DNA of 64,000 nucleotides, taken from positions 1-64,000 of the forward strand of contig CAUHQV010000004.1 in NCBI GenBank assembly GCA_959608625.1. Reading direction: 5' to 3'. Of this stretch, positions 1-8,385 are shown piece by piece. The notes under the pieces were generated by a model that made no database searches, had not been told where the DNA came from, and saw only the letters and a program-made list of their open reading frames with translations. Source of the stretch: an uncultured Flavobacteriales bacterium. Lineage in GTDB: Bacteria > Bacteroidota > Bacteroidia > Flavobacteriales > UBA1820. Each line of letters starts with the position of its first letter. Position 1 is the first letter of the stretch. Both the position numbers and the translations under genes were made by a program.

Positions 1-63
1 CCCAAAATTCGCGTTTGTTTTTTTTTCCTTGGCAAAAATTACGGTCTTAACAAAACAAAAATG

Positions 64-87
64 GCGCCCCCGTAACGGGGCCCGCCA
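64..87 (-). terminator. Rho-independent terminator of the first lipoprotein gene
   Basis: A GC-rich imperfect inverted repeat around a TTA loop, read on the minus strand, is followed by ATTTTTGTTTTG. It lies just past the stop of the lipoprotein gene at 145. Confidence 0.6.
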
Positions 88-144
88 CATGATTAAAAAT
101 ACTATAAACTAGGCCGGTATCAGACCGACTGAAAACGAAGCATC

Positions 145-2772
145 CTATTTCTTAACTGTCAGGTCGAGGTCTTTCACAAACTCGGCACCCATCTTGTCGG
201 TCACTACCAGGCGGATGGTCACCGTGGCGGGCAGATCGAGCGCGACCTGGCTGTTGGCGGTGATAGTCCAGTCGGCGCCCGACGAACCGGCGACGGTGAC
301 CAGTTTGGCGTTGTCGCCCGTGGCCGTTACGGCCACGGAGGCTATTTCAGAGCCGAGCGTACCGAACAGCACCTGTGCGGTTTTGTTGTAATCGGCGAAA
401 CTATAAGTACCGGCCATGCTCAGGGCGGAAGCGCCTACGGTCACCTCGAAGACTTTTTCGTCCTTCAGGGTCAGTGTGCCTTCTTTTACCAGGCTCTTAG
501 GCGTGGCCACGAGGGATTCCACTTTCACTTTATTGCCTTTGTTGCCGAAGTAATAGTAATAAAGGTCGATCGTGTAGGCGTTGTAAAGGGTCGCTGCCGA
601 TACGTTCATCGTCTTGTCGTCGGCCAGCGGGGTTTCTTTTCCGCCCGTGGGCTTCACATATTCGAAACCGAAGTTGGCGGCGTCAGGCGTTTTGCTGTAA
701 GCATCGCCCAGGACATACGTGGTGGAGGCCGTCGTTTGAGCGGCGCCGAATACGGCCAGGTTGTTGCCGCTCCATTTGGCGGGAACGTGTGAAAACAGGG
801 CTTGAACGTCCATGGCTGGGTTTGTTACGACTACCGGAACAACGATGCCGAACGTCTTGTAGGAAGCGTCGCGCTTGTCCTCGAAAGTAATGGTGGCTGT
901 ATAGCTGCCCGGAAGTACCTGGGTGGCGTTGGCCGTCACGCCTACGAAATTGGTTTTGGTGTTGTCGGAGGTAGGAGTCTGTACGGCTCCGCTGGGGAAG
1001 GATACCCCTTTCTCGAAGAAGTTCACCGTGAATTTGCCGGCAGTACCGATCGCATTATTCGCATCCACGACGTTACCCTTGGCATCTTTTACGACGACTT
1101 TGAAGTTCTGGGCGTTGGTCTGCCAGAGGCTTTTCTTTTCGCCCAGGGCGGTGTACATCGGATCCAGGGATACGAACGCGGTATCCGAAACGGCCCGCAG
1201 GGTCAGGTTGGCCCCGGCGAGCGTTACGTCGCCCAGACCGATCGAAGAGTAGAAAGTAACCGTTACGTCTTTGGTCAGGGAAGAGCCTTTGTAATCGCGG
1301 GCCGACAGCGTATAGGTCACGTTGTTGCCTTCCAGGACGTCGATGCTGGCTTTGTTGTCTACGGTAGAGATGTCGTCGCGGCCCATCGTGACCGATTTGT
1401 GTGCATCGGTCACACTTTCTGCCTTATAGGCGATGGAATCGCGGAATACAAGGGTCGTATCGAGTGCGCCGAGCAGGCTTACCTTTTCGCCCAGTGCGGC
1501 GGTTACGGCCGCGGGTACGTCATCCAGGTTGGCCAAGGCGGCTATTTCCTCGGATTTGGCCTTGTACTGGTATCCGGACTGGATAATACGGGCATTTTCC
1601 CCTTCGCCTTTGGTTACCCTTACAGCCAGGTTGGATACTCCGGAAGCGGCTTTGTTGAGTTCGGCCAGATTTTCGGCAGTCAGGCCCAATTCGAGCGACC
1701 ACAGTCCGTTGGCGGCAGGAGCGCCGGCAGTGTTGGCCGCTTTGAAGCCATACTTGTCGTAGTTGTACCCACGGGTAGCTTTAACTACCGGAATGACAAA
1801 CGTTTCGTCCTTGGGATTGACGATCTCTATCTTGCAGTCGTCGAGCGAGGCTCCGGTCGGGTTGACGATCACCGGAACGATGACCTTCCCGCCGTCGGAG
1901 AACAGCAAGTCGTTTGCTTTGAAGGATTCCTTACCCCAGGTGAAATCGCCTGCGGCTTTACCGTAGTTGATCCCGATCAGCGGGTTGGCGATAGGGGCCG
2001 ATACGGAGGTGATCATTACCATCACGTCCGAGGCTTGCAGGAATTCGTAGTTGGATGCTTTTCCGGCGGCATCGTATACCGTTACCATTACCGTATGGGT
2101 CAAATCGTTGTAGGCTACCGAAGGAATACCGGTGGCATCGGTGGGCACTCCGTCTATCATCAGTACGCCTTTTTCGATCTTTATTTCGGAATAGGATACA
2201 CTGGCTTTTACACCCGAATCTTCGAAGGCCCCTTTTTCATCGTCGTACACCATCCAGTGGTTGGTGTCCTTGTCGATGTAGGGGGAGTGGCCGTCTTTGC
2301 CAGCATCCCCGGCTTCACCCACATAGGAGATTTCGGTGTCTTTGCCGTCTACCCACCAGGTCTTGGTCTCTTCGTTGGCGACCGGTACGCTGGCTGCCGC
2401 TTTCACTTCTTTTCCGGAAGCGTCTTTTACGCGTACGGGGTCGGCTCCCAGTGCCGAAACGACCGTCCAATACCCCTCGTTATCGATGCCTACTACCGGG
2501 GCGAATCCGGCGGTTCCGGGTGCGCCGTTCTCACCGTTCTTTACGGTGATCTTGCTGTTGTCCGAGAAAACGATATCCCAGCCTCCCGTTACGGGATTGA
2601 CGGCGGTGATAAGTTTGCCGGCTCTCAGGGCGTTTTCCAGGGCGGATTTCGTGTCTGCGATCTCCTGGCGGAGCTGGTCGATGTCATCATCGTATTTTTT
2701 ACATGACGACACGCCCATGGCTATCAGGCCGGCGAGCGCGAAGAGCCCGATTAATTTTTTCTGTCTTTTCAT
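145..2772 (-). CDS. Secreted lipoprotein with PL29-N (DUF4988-like) module
   Basis: An 875-residue exported protein. The N-terminus is basic (MKRQKK), then hydrophobic, then has the lipobox VSSC with Cys24, so it is probably a lipid-anchored surface protein. Residues about 26-50 form a short acidic coiled coil. The following 'VTGGWDIVFSDNSK' block and the Gly-rich collagen-like runs (GENGAPG, GDAGKDG) are typical of the module called the PL29 lyase N-terminal domain in Bacteroidetes. The remaining ~600 residues are beta-rich, Ala/Thr/Val-rich and look like stacked Ig-like domains. I see no lyase catalytic domain, so the domain name should not be read as an enzyme function. It stands alone, with its own terminator. 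An adhesive or structural surface role is inference. Confidence 0.75.
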   Translation of the reverse strand: MKRQKKLIGLFALAGLIAMGVSSCKKYDDDIDQLRQEIADTKSALENALRAGKLITAVNPVTGGWDIVFSDNSKITVKNGENGAPGTAGFAPVVGIDNEGYWTVVSALGADPVRVKDASGKEVKAAASVPVANEETKTWWVDGKDTEISYVGEAGDAGKDGHSPYIDKDTNHWMVYDDEKGAFEDSGVKASVSYSEIKIEKGVLMIDGVPTDATGIPSVAYNDLTHTVMVTVYDAAGKASNYEFLQASDVMVMITSVSAPIANPLIGINYGKAAGDFTWGKESFKANDLLFSDGGKVIVPVIVNPTGASLDDCKIEIVNPKDETFVIPVVKATRGYNYDKYGFKAANTAGAPAANGLWSLELGLTAENLAELNKAASGVSNLAVRVTKGEGENARIIQSGYQYKAKSEEIAALANLDDVPAAVTAALGEKVSLLGALDTTLVFRDSIAYKAESVTDAHKSVTMGRDDISTVDNKASIDVLEGNNVTYTLSARDYKGSSLTKDVTVTFYSSIGLGDVTLAGANLTLRAVSDTAFVSLDPMYTALGEKKSLWQTNAQNFKVVVKDAKGNVVDANNAIGTAGKFTVNFFEKGVSFPSGAVQTPTSDNTKTNFVGVTANATQVLPGSYTATITFEDKRDASYKTFGIVVPVVVTNPAMDVQALFSHVPAKWSGNNLAVFGAAQTTASTTYVLGDAYSKTPDAANFGFEYVKPTGGKETPLADDKTMNVSAATLYNAYTIDLYYYYFGNKGNKVKVESLVATPKSLVKEGTLTLKDEKVFEVTVGASALSMAGTYSFADYNKTAQVLFGTLGSEIASVAVTATGDNAKLVTVAGSSGADWTITANSQVALDLPATVTIRLVVTDKMGAEFVKDLDLTVKK

Positions 2773-3226
2773 TCTGTGATTTGAATTTAGTTAGAGAATT
2801 TTTCGATGTTTTTATTTTGTTAATGAAAATGTTTCCGTCTGCTTTAATGTACGACCGATCTTTATGCTTGCCCATGAACCATTCGAAATGATCCCGGAAC
2901 CGGACGAGTAAAATCTTGGCCGCCCTTTTGTGGTGTAAAACCATGCTGGTGTGTGGGTATAATGCTCTGATAACCAATCATGTTTATGATTTTTATCCAT
3001 CCGAAATAATCCCGGCGGATTATGAATATTTTTTGTATTTTTACTCTCTTGTATCGGTGTCTCGCCAGGGGCATACCTATCTCAGCGGGAAAGTCGATGT
3101 CTTTCCCGATGGTTGTGTCGATATTGAAACTTTAGTATTCTGTTAGTACTATTTAGTTCGTTATCCGAAGCACGATGCAATATTATAGATAAAAATCATA
3201 AAAAGCAAGATAATTATCAATTTTTA
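2773..3226. other. Intergenic region between divergent genes
   Basis: About 450 bp, AT-rich, between the divergent lipoprotein gene and the XRE-like gene. Short open frames here have no recognisable protein character. I found no exact TAnnTTTG promoter. The only structured element is the palindrome GATAATTATC at 3209-3218, close to the start of the downstream gene. Confidence 0.5.
3207..3221. promoter_or_regulatory. Candidate operator, upstream copy of a 15-bp palindromic repeat
   Basis: AAGATAATTATCAAT, containing the perfect palindrome GATAATTATC, ends 5 bp before the ATG at 3227. An identical 15-mer lies inside the gene at 3356-3370. A binding site for the encoded helix-turn-helix protein is inference. 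Confidence 0.4.
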
Positions 3227-3550
3227 ATGGGGGAAAAAGATAAAATAAAACAATACCTTGATTATAAGGGCATTTCTAAGAATAAATTTTATTCTATGAC
3301 CGGGCTTTCCATCGGCTTTCTGGATAGCGGAACCAGTATGGGCGCCGACAAAGTGAAGATAATTATCAATAAATTTCCGGATATCAGTATCGATTGGCTG
3401 ATCCTTGACCGGGGGGATATGATACTTTCCCCCGAAAAGTCACCGGCGGATAGTTCTGCCATAGAAGAACTCCTGCGGACCAAGGACGAATTGATCGACC
3501 TTCAAAAAAAGCACATAACACTCCTGGAGGAAAGACTCCGGAATAAATAG
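3227..3550 (+). CDS. Small XRE-like helix-turn-helix regulator with C-terminal coiled coil
   Basis: A 107-residue cytoplasmic protein. Residues 5-62 match the pattern of short Bacteroidetes XRE/Cro-like proteins: 'KIKQYLDYKGISKNKFYSM' as the first two helices, then 'NKFPDISIDWLILDRGDM', the hallmark ending of this HTH type. Residues about 75-106 form a heptad-rich coiled coil (LLRTKDELIDLQKK...LLEERL), suggesting dimerisation. The ATG at 3227 is followed directly by this fold. It is monocistronic and closed by a strong bidirectional terminator. Two identical palindromes, one at the start codon and one inside the gene, suggest autoregulation. The target genes are unknown. Confidence 0.7.
   Translation: MGEKDKIKQYLDYKGISKNKFYSMTGLSIGFLDSGTSMGADKVKIIINKFPDISIDWLILDRGDMILSPEKSPADSSAIEELLRTKDELIDLQKKHITLLEERLRNK
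3356..3370. promoter_or_regulatory. Candidate operator, intragenic copy of the 15-bp palindromic repeat
   Basis: The same AAGATAATTATCAAT as at 3207-3221, 149 bp downstream, inside the codons for KIIINK of the XRE-like gene. Confidence 0.35.
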
Positions 3551-3560
3551 GGGCTAGCCA

Positions 3561-3608
3561 GTCCATAAAAAAGGCGGTGACTTTTCAGTCACCGCCTTTT
3601 TTATGGAC
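3561..3608. terminator. Bidirectional terminator, 21-bp perfect stem
   Basis: Arms 3561-3581 and 3588-3608 are perfect complements around the loop TTTTCA, with an A-run in one arm and a T-run in the other. It sits between the convergent XRE-like and pncB genes and can serve both. Confidence 0.9.
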
Positions 3609-3622
3609 TGCCGGTTGAAAGG

Positions 3623-4801
3623 TCAGATACCCAGGATGGTCTTTGCCAGTTCGATAGCTGCCGGATCGCCGGTATACTTTCCTTCGGCGTCGGAAAGTTT
3701 TACGGTGGGAGTCCATTTGCCGTTCTCGGTAAAGGCCTCGCTCATTTTTATCACCATATTCAGGGCTTCCAGTCCTACGTCGTTGGTAAAATTGGTGCCG
3801 ATCCCGAACGACATGCCTATTTTTCCCCGACAATAATCCGCGATACGGCGTACGGTCTGTGGATTGAGAGTATCGGAGAATATGATGGTCTTGCTTTGCG
3901 GGTCGATATTCAGGCCTTTATAGTGCGAAGTGATTTTGTCGATAAATTCCAGCGGGTCGCCGCTGTCGTGGCGCACACCGTCGAACAGTTTGGCGAATTT
4001 CTTGTCGAACGAGTTGAGGAACACGTCCGTAGTAAAGGTATCGGGCAAAGCGATACCCAAGTCTCCGTGGTATACATCTACCCAGTTGCCCAGCCCGGCA
4101 CGGTTGGCCATTTTATATCCGAAATGGGCGGCGTGGAACATGAACCATTCGTGGGCATGGGTTCCGATGGGGATCACGTTGTAATCCATCGCCAGGCGCA
4201 CGTTCGAAGTGCCGATGTAATTCGCTCCCCCGTATTTTTGCAGGGCGGCTACCACGAGCTCCTGTACCCGGTAACTGTGCCGACGGCGCGTACCGAATTC
4301 GGCTATTTTTATATCCAGCCCCTTGTAGGCTTCCATTTTTCGGCGGGTGATATCGCAAACCACTTCATCGCTCACACGCTGGAGCCCTTCCAGGTTGTAG
4401 TAAAGTTCCGATATGACAGCCATTAGAGGAACCTCCCACAGGATAGTCCGGTACCAAAGCCCTTCTATGGTTACATCCAAATCGCCGCCGTGCTGTTCGA
4501 TATGCACCTCCGAAGGATCGTAGCGGAACCCGCTGAGAAAATCGAGGTAAACCGGGTCTAGATACCGGCATTTGCGGGCGAAGTAGGCCTTCTCGTCTCC
4601 CTGTAGTGCGAGTTCGGACATCCTTTCTACCTGGTAACGCAGGGCTTGGGCGAACCCTTCGGGAAATTTATGGTTGCCGCGGTTGACGAAACGGTACCTC
4701 ACCCGGGCGGTGGGGAACAGCTTGGTCACAGCGTTTTGCATTGTGAATTTATAAAAATCGTTGTCCAGCAGCGAGTTTATAATGCGGGGTTGTTCTTCCA
4801 T
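3623..4801 (-). CDS. pncB: Nicotinate phosphoribosyltransferase
   Basis: A 392-residue cytoplasmic enzyme of NAD salvage that joins nicotinate and PRPP to give nicotinate mononucleotide, with ATP hydrolysis. The N-terminal 'SLLDNDFYKFTMQ' and the central 'GVRHDSGDPLEF' and 'FSDTLNPQTVRRI' blocks are the characteristic NAPRTase signatures. The frame is open for ten more codons, but the ATG at 4801 (MEEQPRI...) starts just where conserved sequence begins, so I chose it. Length is usual for the bacterial family. Monocistronic, convergent with the XRE-like gene. Confidence 0.95.
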   Translation of the reverse strand: MEEQPRIINSLLDNDFYKFTMQNAVTKLFPTARVRYRFVNRGNHKFPEGFAQALRYQVERMSELALQGDEKAYFARKCRYLDPVYLDFLSGFRYDPSEVHIEQHGGDLDVTIEGLWYRTILWEVPLMAVISELYYNLEGLQRVSDEVVCDITRRKMEAYKGLDIKIAEFGTRRRHSYRVQELVVAALQKYGGANYIGTSNVRLAMDYNVIPIGTHAHEWFMFHAAHFGYKMANRAGLGNWVDVYHGDLGIALPDTFTTDVFLNSFDKKFAKLFDGVRHDSGDPLEFIDKITSHYKGLNIDPQSKTIIFSDTLNPQTVRRIADYCRGKIGMSFGIGTNFTNDVGLEALNMVIKMSEAFTENGKWTPTVKLSDAEGKYTGDPAAIELAKTILGI

Positions 4802-5162
4802 TTCAAATACTGGTTTAAAACAGGGATGCAAGTTAAGAAATCATCCCGATACAGCCATCGTAGCGGGCGTTTTGTTTTCCCCCTCCGATGCAATTTGTGA
4901 GATAGGATGCCCTTTTACCGTTGTTGACCCTGTTTTCCGGTAACCTGAAAAAGAGGTTGTAAACTGTTTTCTGCTGGATTTTCCCGAATCAATTGTGTAA
5001 AAAACGTACGATTTTTCTTTCGTTTGTCAAAATGTACAACCCGGAAAAATGACGGGGCAGGAGATATGCCGGAATAGGATTCCGGTTCTGAATATCCTTG
5101 CAAGGCTCTATACGAGGCAACCGTACGTTTATCCCCGCGAACAAAAAAACGTTGTTTTTCCG
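4802..5162. other. Intergenic region between divergent pncB and an unknown gene
   Basis: About 360 bp. The frame of the downstream gene stays open back to an ATG at 5049, so the first part of that gene could begin here. No RNA gene or repeat is visible. Confidence 0.4.
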
Positions 5163-5951
5163 ATGCGAGCAATAGAAAAAAAACCTTATCAGGCCCCTTC
5201 GGCCGAAGTAAAGGAGGTGTATAGATATACCCCTGAAAATATTCAAGCGCTGGAAAAGGGACCGGCGGAATATCTGTTCTTGACCGATCCGGATGCAACG
5301 GTCTATCCGGTACAAACGGGAAAGTCTCCCGGCGGACGAACGGTCTTTCTTGCGGGAAGCTTTCCTTCAGGGATTTACCGGATATTTGGCGGAGATGTGC
5401 CGTATTTCTATACGCCGTCTTCCGGCCGCATTTCGGCGCTCTGCCCTGGGGAGCAGGTGCAAAAGGGGGAAAACTTTCCGCTTTTGGATCGTTCCGGATT
5501 GCTATGGGTCGGCGCTTCTCCCGTGACGGTAAGCGAAAAAAGGGTAATTCCCCAGTCTGTCGCATTGGTACCTGCAAATGCCCTGTTGGAGATACCGGTT
5601 CACAATATGGGAGTTATGCCGCTGACGCTTCTCAGCGTGCGAATGGAGCAGGTTTCCGGGCGGGAAATACCGTCGGTACTCAGCCTGGAAAGGGACGGGA
5701 CGATATCCGTAGGGGTTGAAGCCGCATTGGCCGAGTACTCTTCCGTATGTGTTTCATTGATGCCCCCTGTAGTGATTGCTCCGGAACACTGCTGTCTGGT
5801 GCGGATGTGGATGGCACCGTTCGAGGCAGGGCCTTCCTGTTTTACCGTGAATACGGTGGAAAAAGGCGTTTTTATTTTCTACAAAAGCCGGGGAATGCGT
5901 TTTCTTTCCGGCTACAGCCACCGGGTGACGGGGATCGAGGTCCGGGACTGA
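5163..5951 (+). CDS. Hypothetical protein
   Basis: A 262-residue protein that I do not recognise. From 'MRAIEKKPYQAPSAEVKEV' on, the composition is normal for a protein, with beta-strand-like alternation (VPYFYTPSSGRISAL, SVALVPANALLEIPVHN, GVFIFYKSRGMRFL) and a Cys-Cys near residue 215. There is no signal peptide, membrane segment or catalytic motif. An earlier ATG at 5049 would add 38 residues of less convincing sequence, and neither start has a clear ribosome binding site. It sits alone ahead of gcvT. Long open frames exist on the opposite strand here, but their composition is Arg/Pro-rich and unlike a real protein. Confidence 0.5.
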   Translation: MRAIEKKPYQAPSAEVKEVYRYTPENIQALEKGPAEYLFLTDPDATVYPVQTGKSPGGRTVFLAGSFPSGIYRIFGGDVPYFYTPSSGRISALCPGEQVQKGENFPLLDRSGLLWVGASPVTVSEKRVIPQSVALVPANALLEIPVHNMGVMPLTLLSVRMEQVSGREIPSVLSLERDGTISVGVEAALAEYSSVCVSLMPPVVIAPEHCCLVRMWMAPFEAGPSCFTVNTVEKGVFIFYKSRGMRFLSGYSHRVTGIEVRD

Positions 5952-6029
5952 CGTTTTTTCGTATCCCAATCGCTTGTGTTTCTTTGCAGCAGGTGTGCCG
6001 GGAAGTATTTTACCCTGCAAAAAAATGCG

Positions 6030-6037
6030 TATATTTG
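6030..6037 (+). promoter_or_regulatory. Bacteroidetes -7 element (TATATTTG) of gcvT
   Basis: TATATTTG fits TAnnTTTG and would give a leader of about 50 nt. A small GC hairpin (GCGGG/CCCGC, about 6054-6069) is in the leader. No TTTG -33 box at the usual 19-21 nt spacing, and no glycine riboswitch is visible. Confidence 0.5.
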
Positions 6038-6092
6038 AAGCCGTAAAATCCTACGCGGGTCCGGGCCCGCTCTACTAAAAAGACATACGATC

Positions 6093-7190
6093 ATGGATGC
6101 AGAAAACGCTACGCTCAAAAAAACGGCCCTCAATGCCGTACATCATGCCCTGGGGGCGAAAATGGTACCTTTTGCCGGATGGGAAATGCCCGTGCAGTAC
6201 GAAGGCGTGAACGCCGAGCATGAAAAAGTACGTACGGCTGTGGGGGTGTTCGACTGCTCGCACATGGGCGAGTTTTTCCTCAGCGGCCCCGGCGCACTTC
6301 CCCTTATCCAGAAACTGACGACCAACGACGCTTCGAAGCTGGTCGATGGCAAAATACAGTACACCTGCCTGCCGAACGGCAAGGGCGGTATCGTGGACGA
6401 CTTGTTGGTATACCGTATGGCGGAAGAACACTACATGCTGGTGGTCAACGCATCCAATATAGATAAAGACTGGGACTGGATATCTTCGCACAACGATACC
6501 GGCGCGGTGATGGAGAACCGTTCGGATGAAATATCCCTCCTTGCGGTACAGGGACCTCTGGCGGCCGAAGCCATGCAACCCCTGACGGACATAGACTTGG
6601 CATCCATGCCTTATTATACGTTTAAGACCGGCCGTTTTGCCGGGCTGGGCGATGTGATCGTTTCCGCTACCGGGTATACCGGTGCGGGCGGCTTCGAGGT
6701 GTACATCCCCAATGCGGCGGCCGAAAAAGTATGGAACGCCGTATTCGAGGCCGGAAAGCCGCTCGGGATCGCACCCGCAGGGCTCGGTGCCCGGGATACG
6801 CTGCGTCTGGAAAAAGGGTTCAGCCTCTATGGCAACGATATCGACGATACCACTTCGCCTATCGAAGCCGGATTGGGATGGATCACCAAATTCACCAAAG
6901 AATTTACCGACTCCCAACTGCTGAAAAAGCAGAAAGAGGAGGGTGTTTCCCGCAAACTGGTAGGGCTGGAACTGCTGGACAAGGGCATCGCCCGCCACGG
7001 CTATCCGGTGACCGACGCTGCCGGGAACCAGATCGGATATATCACCTCCGGGACGATGGCCCCTTCGCTCAAAAAAGCGATCGCAATGGGCTATGTCCCT
7101 ACGACTATGGCCGCACCGGGAAGTGAGGTATACGTCGAGGTCCGGGGCAAATTGCTCAAGGCCCTGGTGGTGAAAATGCCTTTCGAATAG
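6093..7190 (+). CDS. gcvT: Aminomethyltransferase, glycine cleavage T-protein
   Basis: A 365-residue cytoplasmic protein. T-protein takes the aminomethyl group from lipoylated H-protein and passes the methylene to tetrahydrofolate, releasing ammonia. '[20 protein letters not shown]' at the N-terminus, '[13 protein letters not shown]', '[15 protein letters not shown]' and '[20 protein letters not shown]' are family signatures covering the folate-binding and C-terminal barrel regions. The length is standard. gcvH and gcvP are not in the window, so the system is encoded in more than one place. A -7 element lies 56 bp upstream. Confidence 0.97.
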   Translation: MDAENATLKKTALNAVHHALGAKMVPFAGWEMPVQYEGVNAEHEKVRTAVGVFDCSHMGEFFLSGPGALPLIQKLTTNDASKLVDGKIQYTCLPNGKGGIVDDLLVYRMAEEHYMLVVNASNIDKDWDWISSHNDTGAVMENRSDEISLLAVQGPLAAEAMQPLTDIDLASMPYYTFKTGRFAGLGDVIVSATGYTGAGGFEVYIPNAAAEKVWNAVFEAGKPLGIAPAGLGARDTLRLEKGFSLYGNDIDDTTSPIEAGLGWITKFTKEFTDSQLLKKQKEEGVSRKLVGLELLDKGIARHGYPVTDAAGNQIGYITSGTMAPSLKKAIAMGYVPTTMAAPGSEVYVEVRGKLLKALVVKMPFE

Positions 7191-7205
7191 GCGAAAACCA
7201 GATAT

Positions 7206-7213
7206 TATTTTTG
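7206..7213 (+). promoter_or_regulatory. -7 element (TATTTTTG) of the SMR gene
   Basis: Fits TAnnTTTG. Initiation about 7 nt downstream would give a leader of about 75 nt that contains both hairpins at 7225-7280. Confidence 0.4.
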
Positions 7214-7224
7214 AAAAAACAGCC

Positions 7225-7280
7225 TGCCGGATTTCCGGCACGCTCTTGTTTTGACTGTATCATGCAGGGCTGTCCCTGCA
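7225..7280 (+). other. Tandem hairpins upstream of the SMR exporter gene
   Basis: Two perfect short stems: TGCCGG-ATTT-CCGGCA (7225-7240) and TGCAGGG-CTGT-CCCTGCA (7263-7280). The first is followed by CTCTTGTTTT and could be the gcvT terminator; the second ends 16 bp before the ATG. The loops are not ACGR, so this is not a standard guanidine-II riboswitch. Confidence 0.45.
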
Positions 7281-7296
7281 CAACCTCAATAATAAA

Positions 7297-7620
7297 ATGA
7301 GTATTAATTGGCTTTATTTACTGCTGGCCGGCATTTTCGAGATCGGCTGGCCTCTGGGATTCAAGCTCTCCCACGGTTCACCCCACAAACTCCTTTGGAT
7401 AGGAGTGTCCGTCGTCAGCATGGCGCTGAGCGGCTATTTCCTGTACATCGCGCAAAAGACGATACCTATCGGTACGGCCTATATCGTATGGACGGGAATC
7501 GGCGGGCTGGGTACCCTTCTGATCGGTATCCTGTTCTTCGGGGATAGTGCGAGTATGCTGCGCCTGTTTTCCGCCCTGCTGGTGATCGTAGGTCTGGTGG
7601 GGATAAAGGTCGCTTCGTAG
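7297..7620 (+). CDS. gdx: SMR family exporter, SugE/Gdx type (guanidinium exporter)
   Basis: A 107-residue inner-membrane protein with four hydrophobic helices, working as an antiparallel dimer in the small multidrug resistance family. The essential Glu is seen as Glu15 in 'LLAGIFEIGWPLGFKLS', and 'GTAYIVWTGIGGLGTLLIG' is the Gdx/SugE form of the third helix (W-T-G-I-G). Gdx members export guanidinium in exchange for protons; that specificity follows from the family, not from a direct sign here. It stands alone, ending at a strong terminator. Two small hairpins lie in the leader. Confidence 0.85.
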   Translation: MSINWLYLLLAGIFEIGWPLGFKLSHGSPHKLLWIGVSVVSMALSGYFLYIAQKTIPIGTAYIVWTGIGGLGTLLIGILFFGDSASMLRLFSALLVIVGLVGIKVAS

Positions 7621-7640
7621 GCTGACACACGGTTTGTAAA

Positions 7641-7670
7641 AAAGGGGCCCGGAAAAATCCGGGCCCCTTT
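7641..7670. terminator. Bidirectional terminator between SMR and NUDIX genes
   Basis: A perfect 13-bp stem (AAAGGGGCCCGGA / TCCGGGCCCCTTT) with loop AAAA, flanked by A- and T-rich sequence, between convergent genes. Confidence 0.85.
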
Positions 7671-7688
7671 GTTTATAGGCAATGCCCG

Positions 7689-8246
7689 CTAGAGCAAATG
7701 GTTTTCCGCAAAATACCGCCACAAAGGGGCGGCGTGCGTGGCCTGTTTGATCCGGTCTTCGGCGAGCAATTCCCGGACTTGTTCCAGGGAGAGGATATGG
7801 ACGGACAGGTCTTCGGTCGGATCCAGATGGCGGGTAGTGATGGGTTCCACATCGGCGGCGACAAAACAGTGAGTCAGGTTGGTCTGGGTGCTCGGGTTGG
7901 CGGAGATGGCCATCAGTTTGTGCCATTTGCCGCCACCGAAGCCCGTTTCTTCCGCCAGTTCCCTTTGCGCCGCCTGCAGGGGGGAAGGGTCGTTCGGTTC
8001 GCATACCCCGGCGCAGAGTTCGAATTCGGTGATGCCCAGCCCGTGGCGGTATTGCCGTACGAACACGAAATTCCCGTCTTTGGTGCGGGCGATCGTGTTG
8101 ACCCATTCCGGGTATTCCAGTACGTAGTATTCGGGGACGATACGCCCATCGGGCAGTTCCAATACGTCGCGGCGGGCAGTGAGCCAGGGGCGCTGCGAGA
8201 TGTAGTGGCTTTCCAGTACTTTTACTTTATCTTTTTCTCTTTCCAT
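7689..8246 (-). CDS. NUDIX hydrolase, ADP-ribose pyrophosphatase-like
   Basis: A 185-residue cytoplasmic enzyme. The NUDIX box is visible at about residues 94-116: 'LQAAQRELAEETGFGGGKW', with REL-EE-G giving the Mg-binding Glu residues. The upstream 'FVRQYRHGLGITEFELCAGVCEP' is the pattern of ADP-ribose and nucleoside-diphosphate-sugar hydrolases. The substrate cannot be fixed from sequence. Monocistronic; starts at the ATG at 8246. Confidence 0.88.
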   Translation of the reverse strand: MEREKDKVKVLESHYISQRPWLTARRDVLELPDGRIVPEYYVLEYPEWVNTIARTKDGNFVFVRQYRHGLGITEFELCAGVCEPNDPSPLQAAQRELAEETGFGGGKWHKLMAISANPSTQTNLTHCFVAADVEPITTRHLDPTEDLSVHILSLEQVRELLAEDRIKQATHAAPLWRYFAENHLL

Positions 8247-8385
8247 CGTTATTGAAGAAGTTTTTTTCGGGTATTATTTTGCAGATGGTTTCGGTTGAAT
8301 GAAAAACCGCAGGAAACAATACGGTCGTGCGATCGATACGTATCGGCTCCTGCGGTCGTATTTTGTACGGTCGCTCAGGGCGGTT

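Noticed and set aside
802..2706. Long open frame antisense to the first lipoprotein gene
   Set aside because: Its composition is Gly/Arg/Val/Tyr-rich with no domain, and it mirrors a well-supported gene on the other strand; a consequence of codon usage in GC-rich DNA.
7225..7280. Standard guanidine-II riboswitch
   Set aside because: Two tandem hairpins are present, but neither loop has ACGR.
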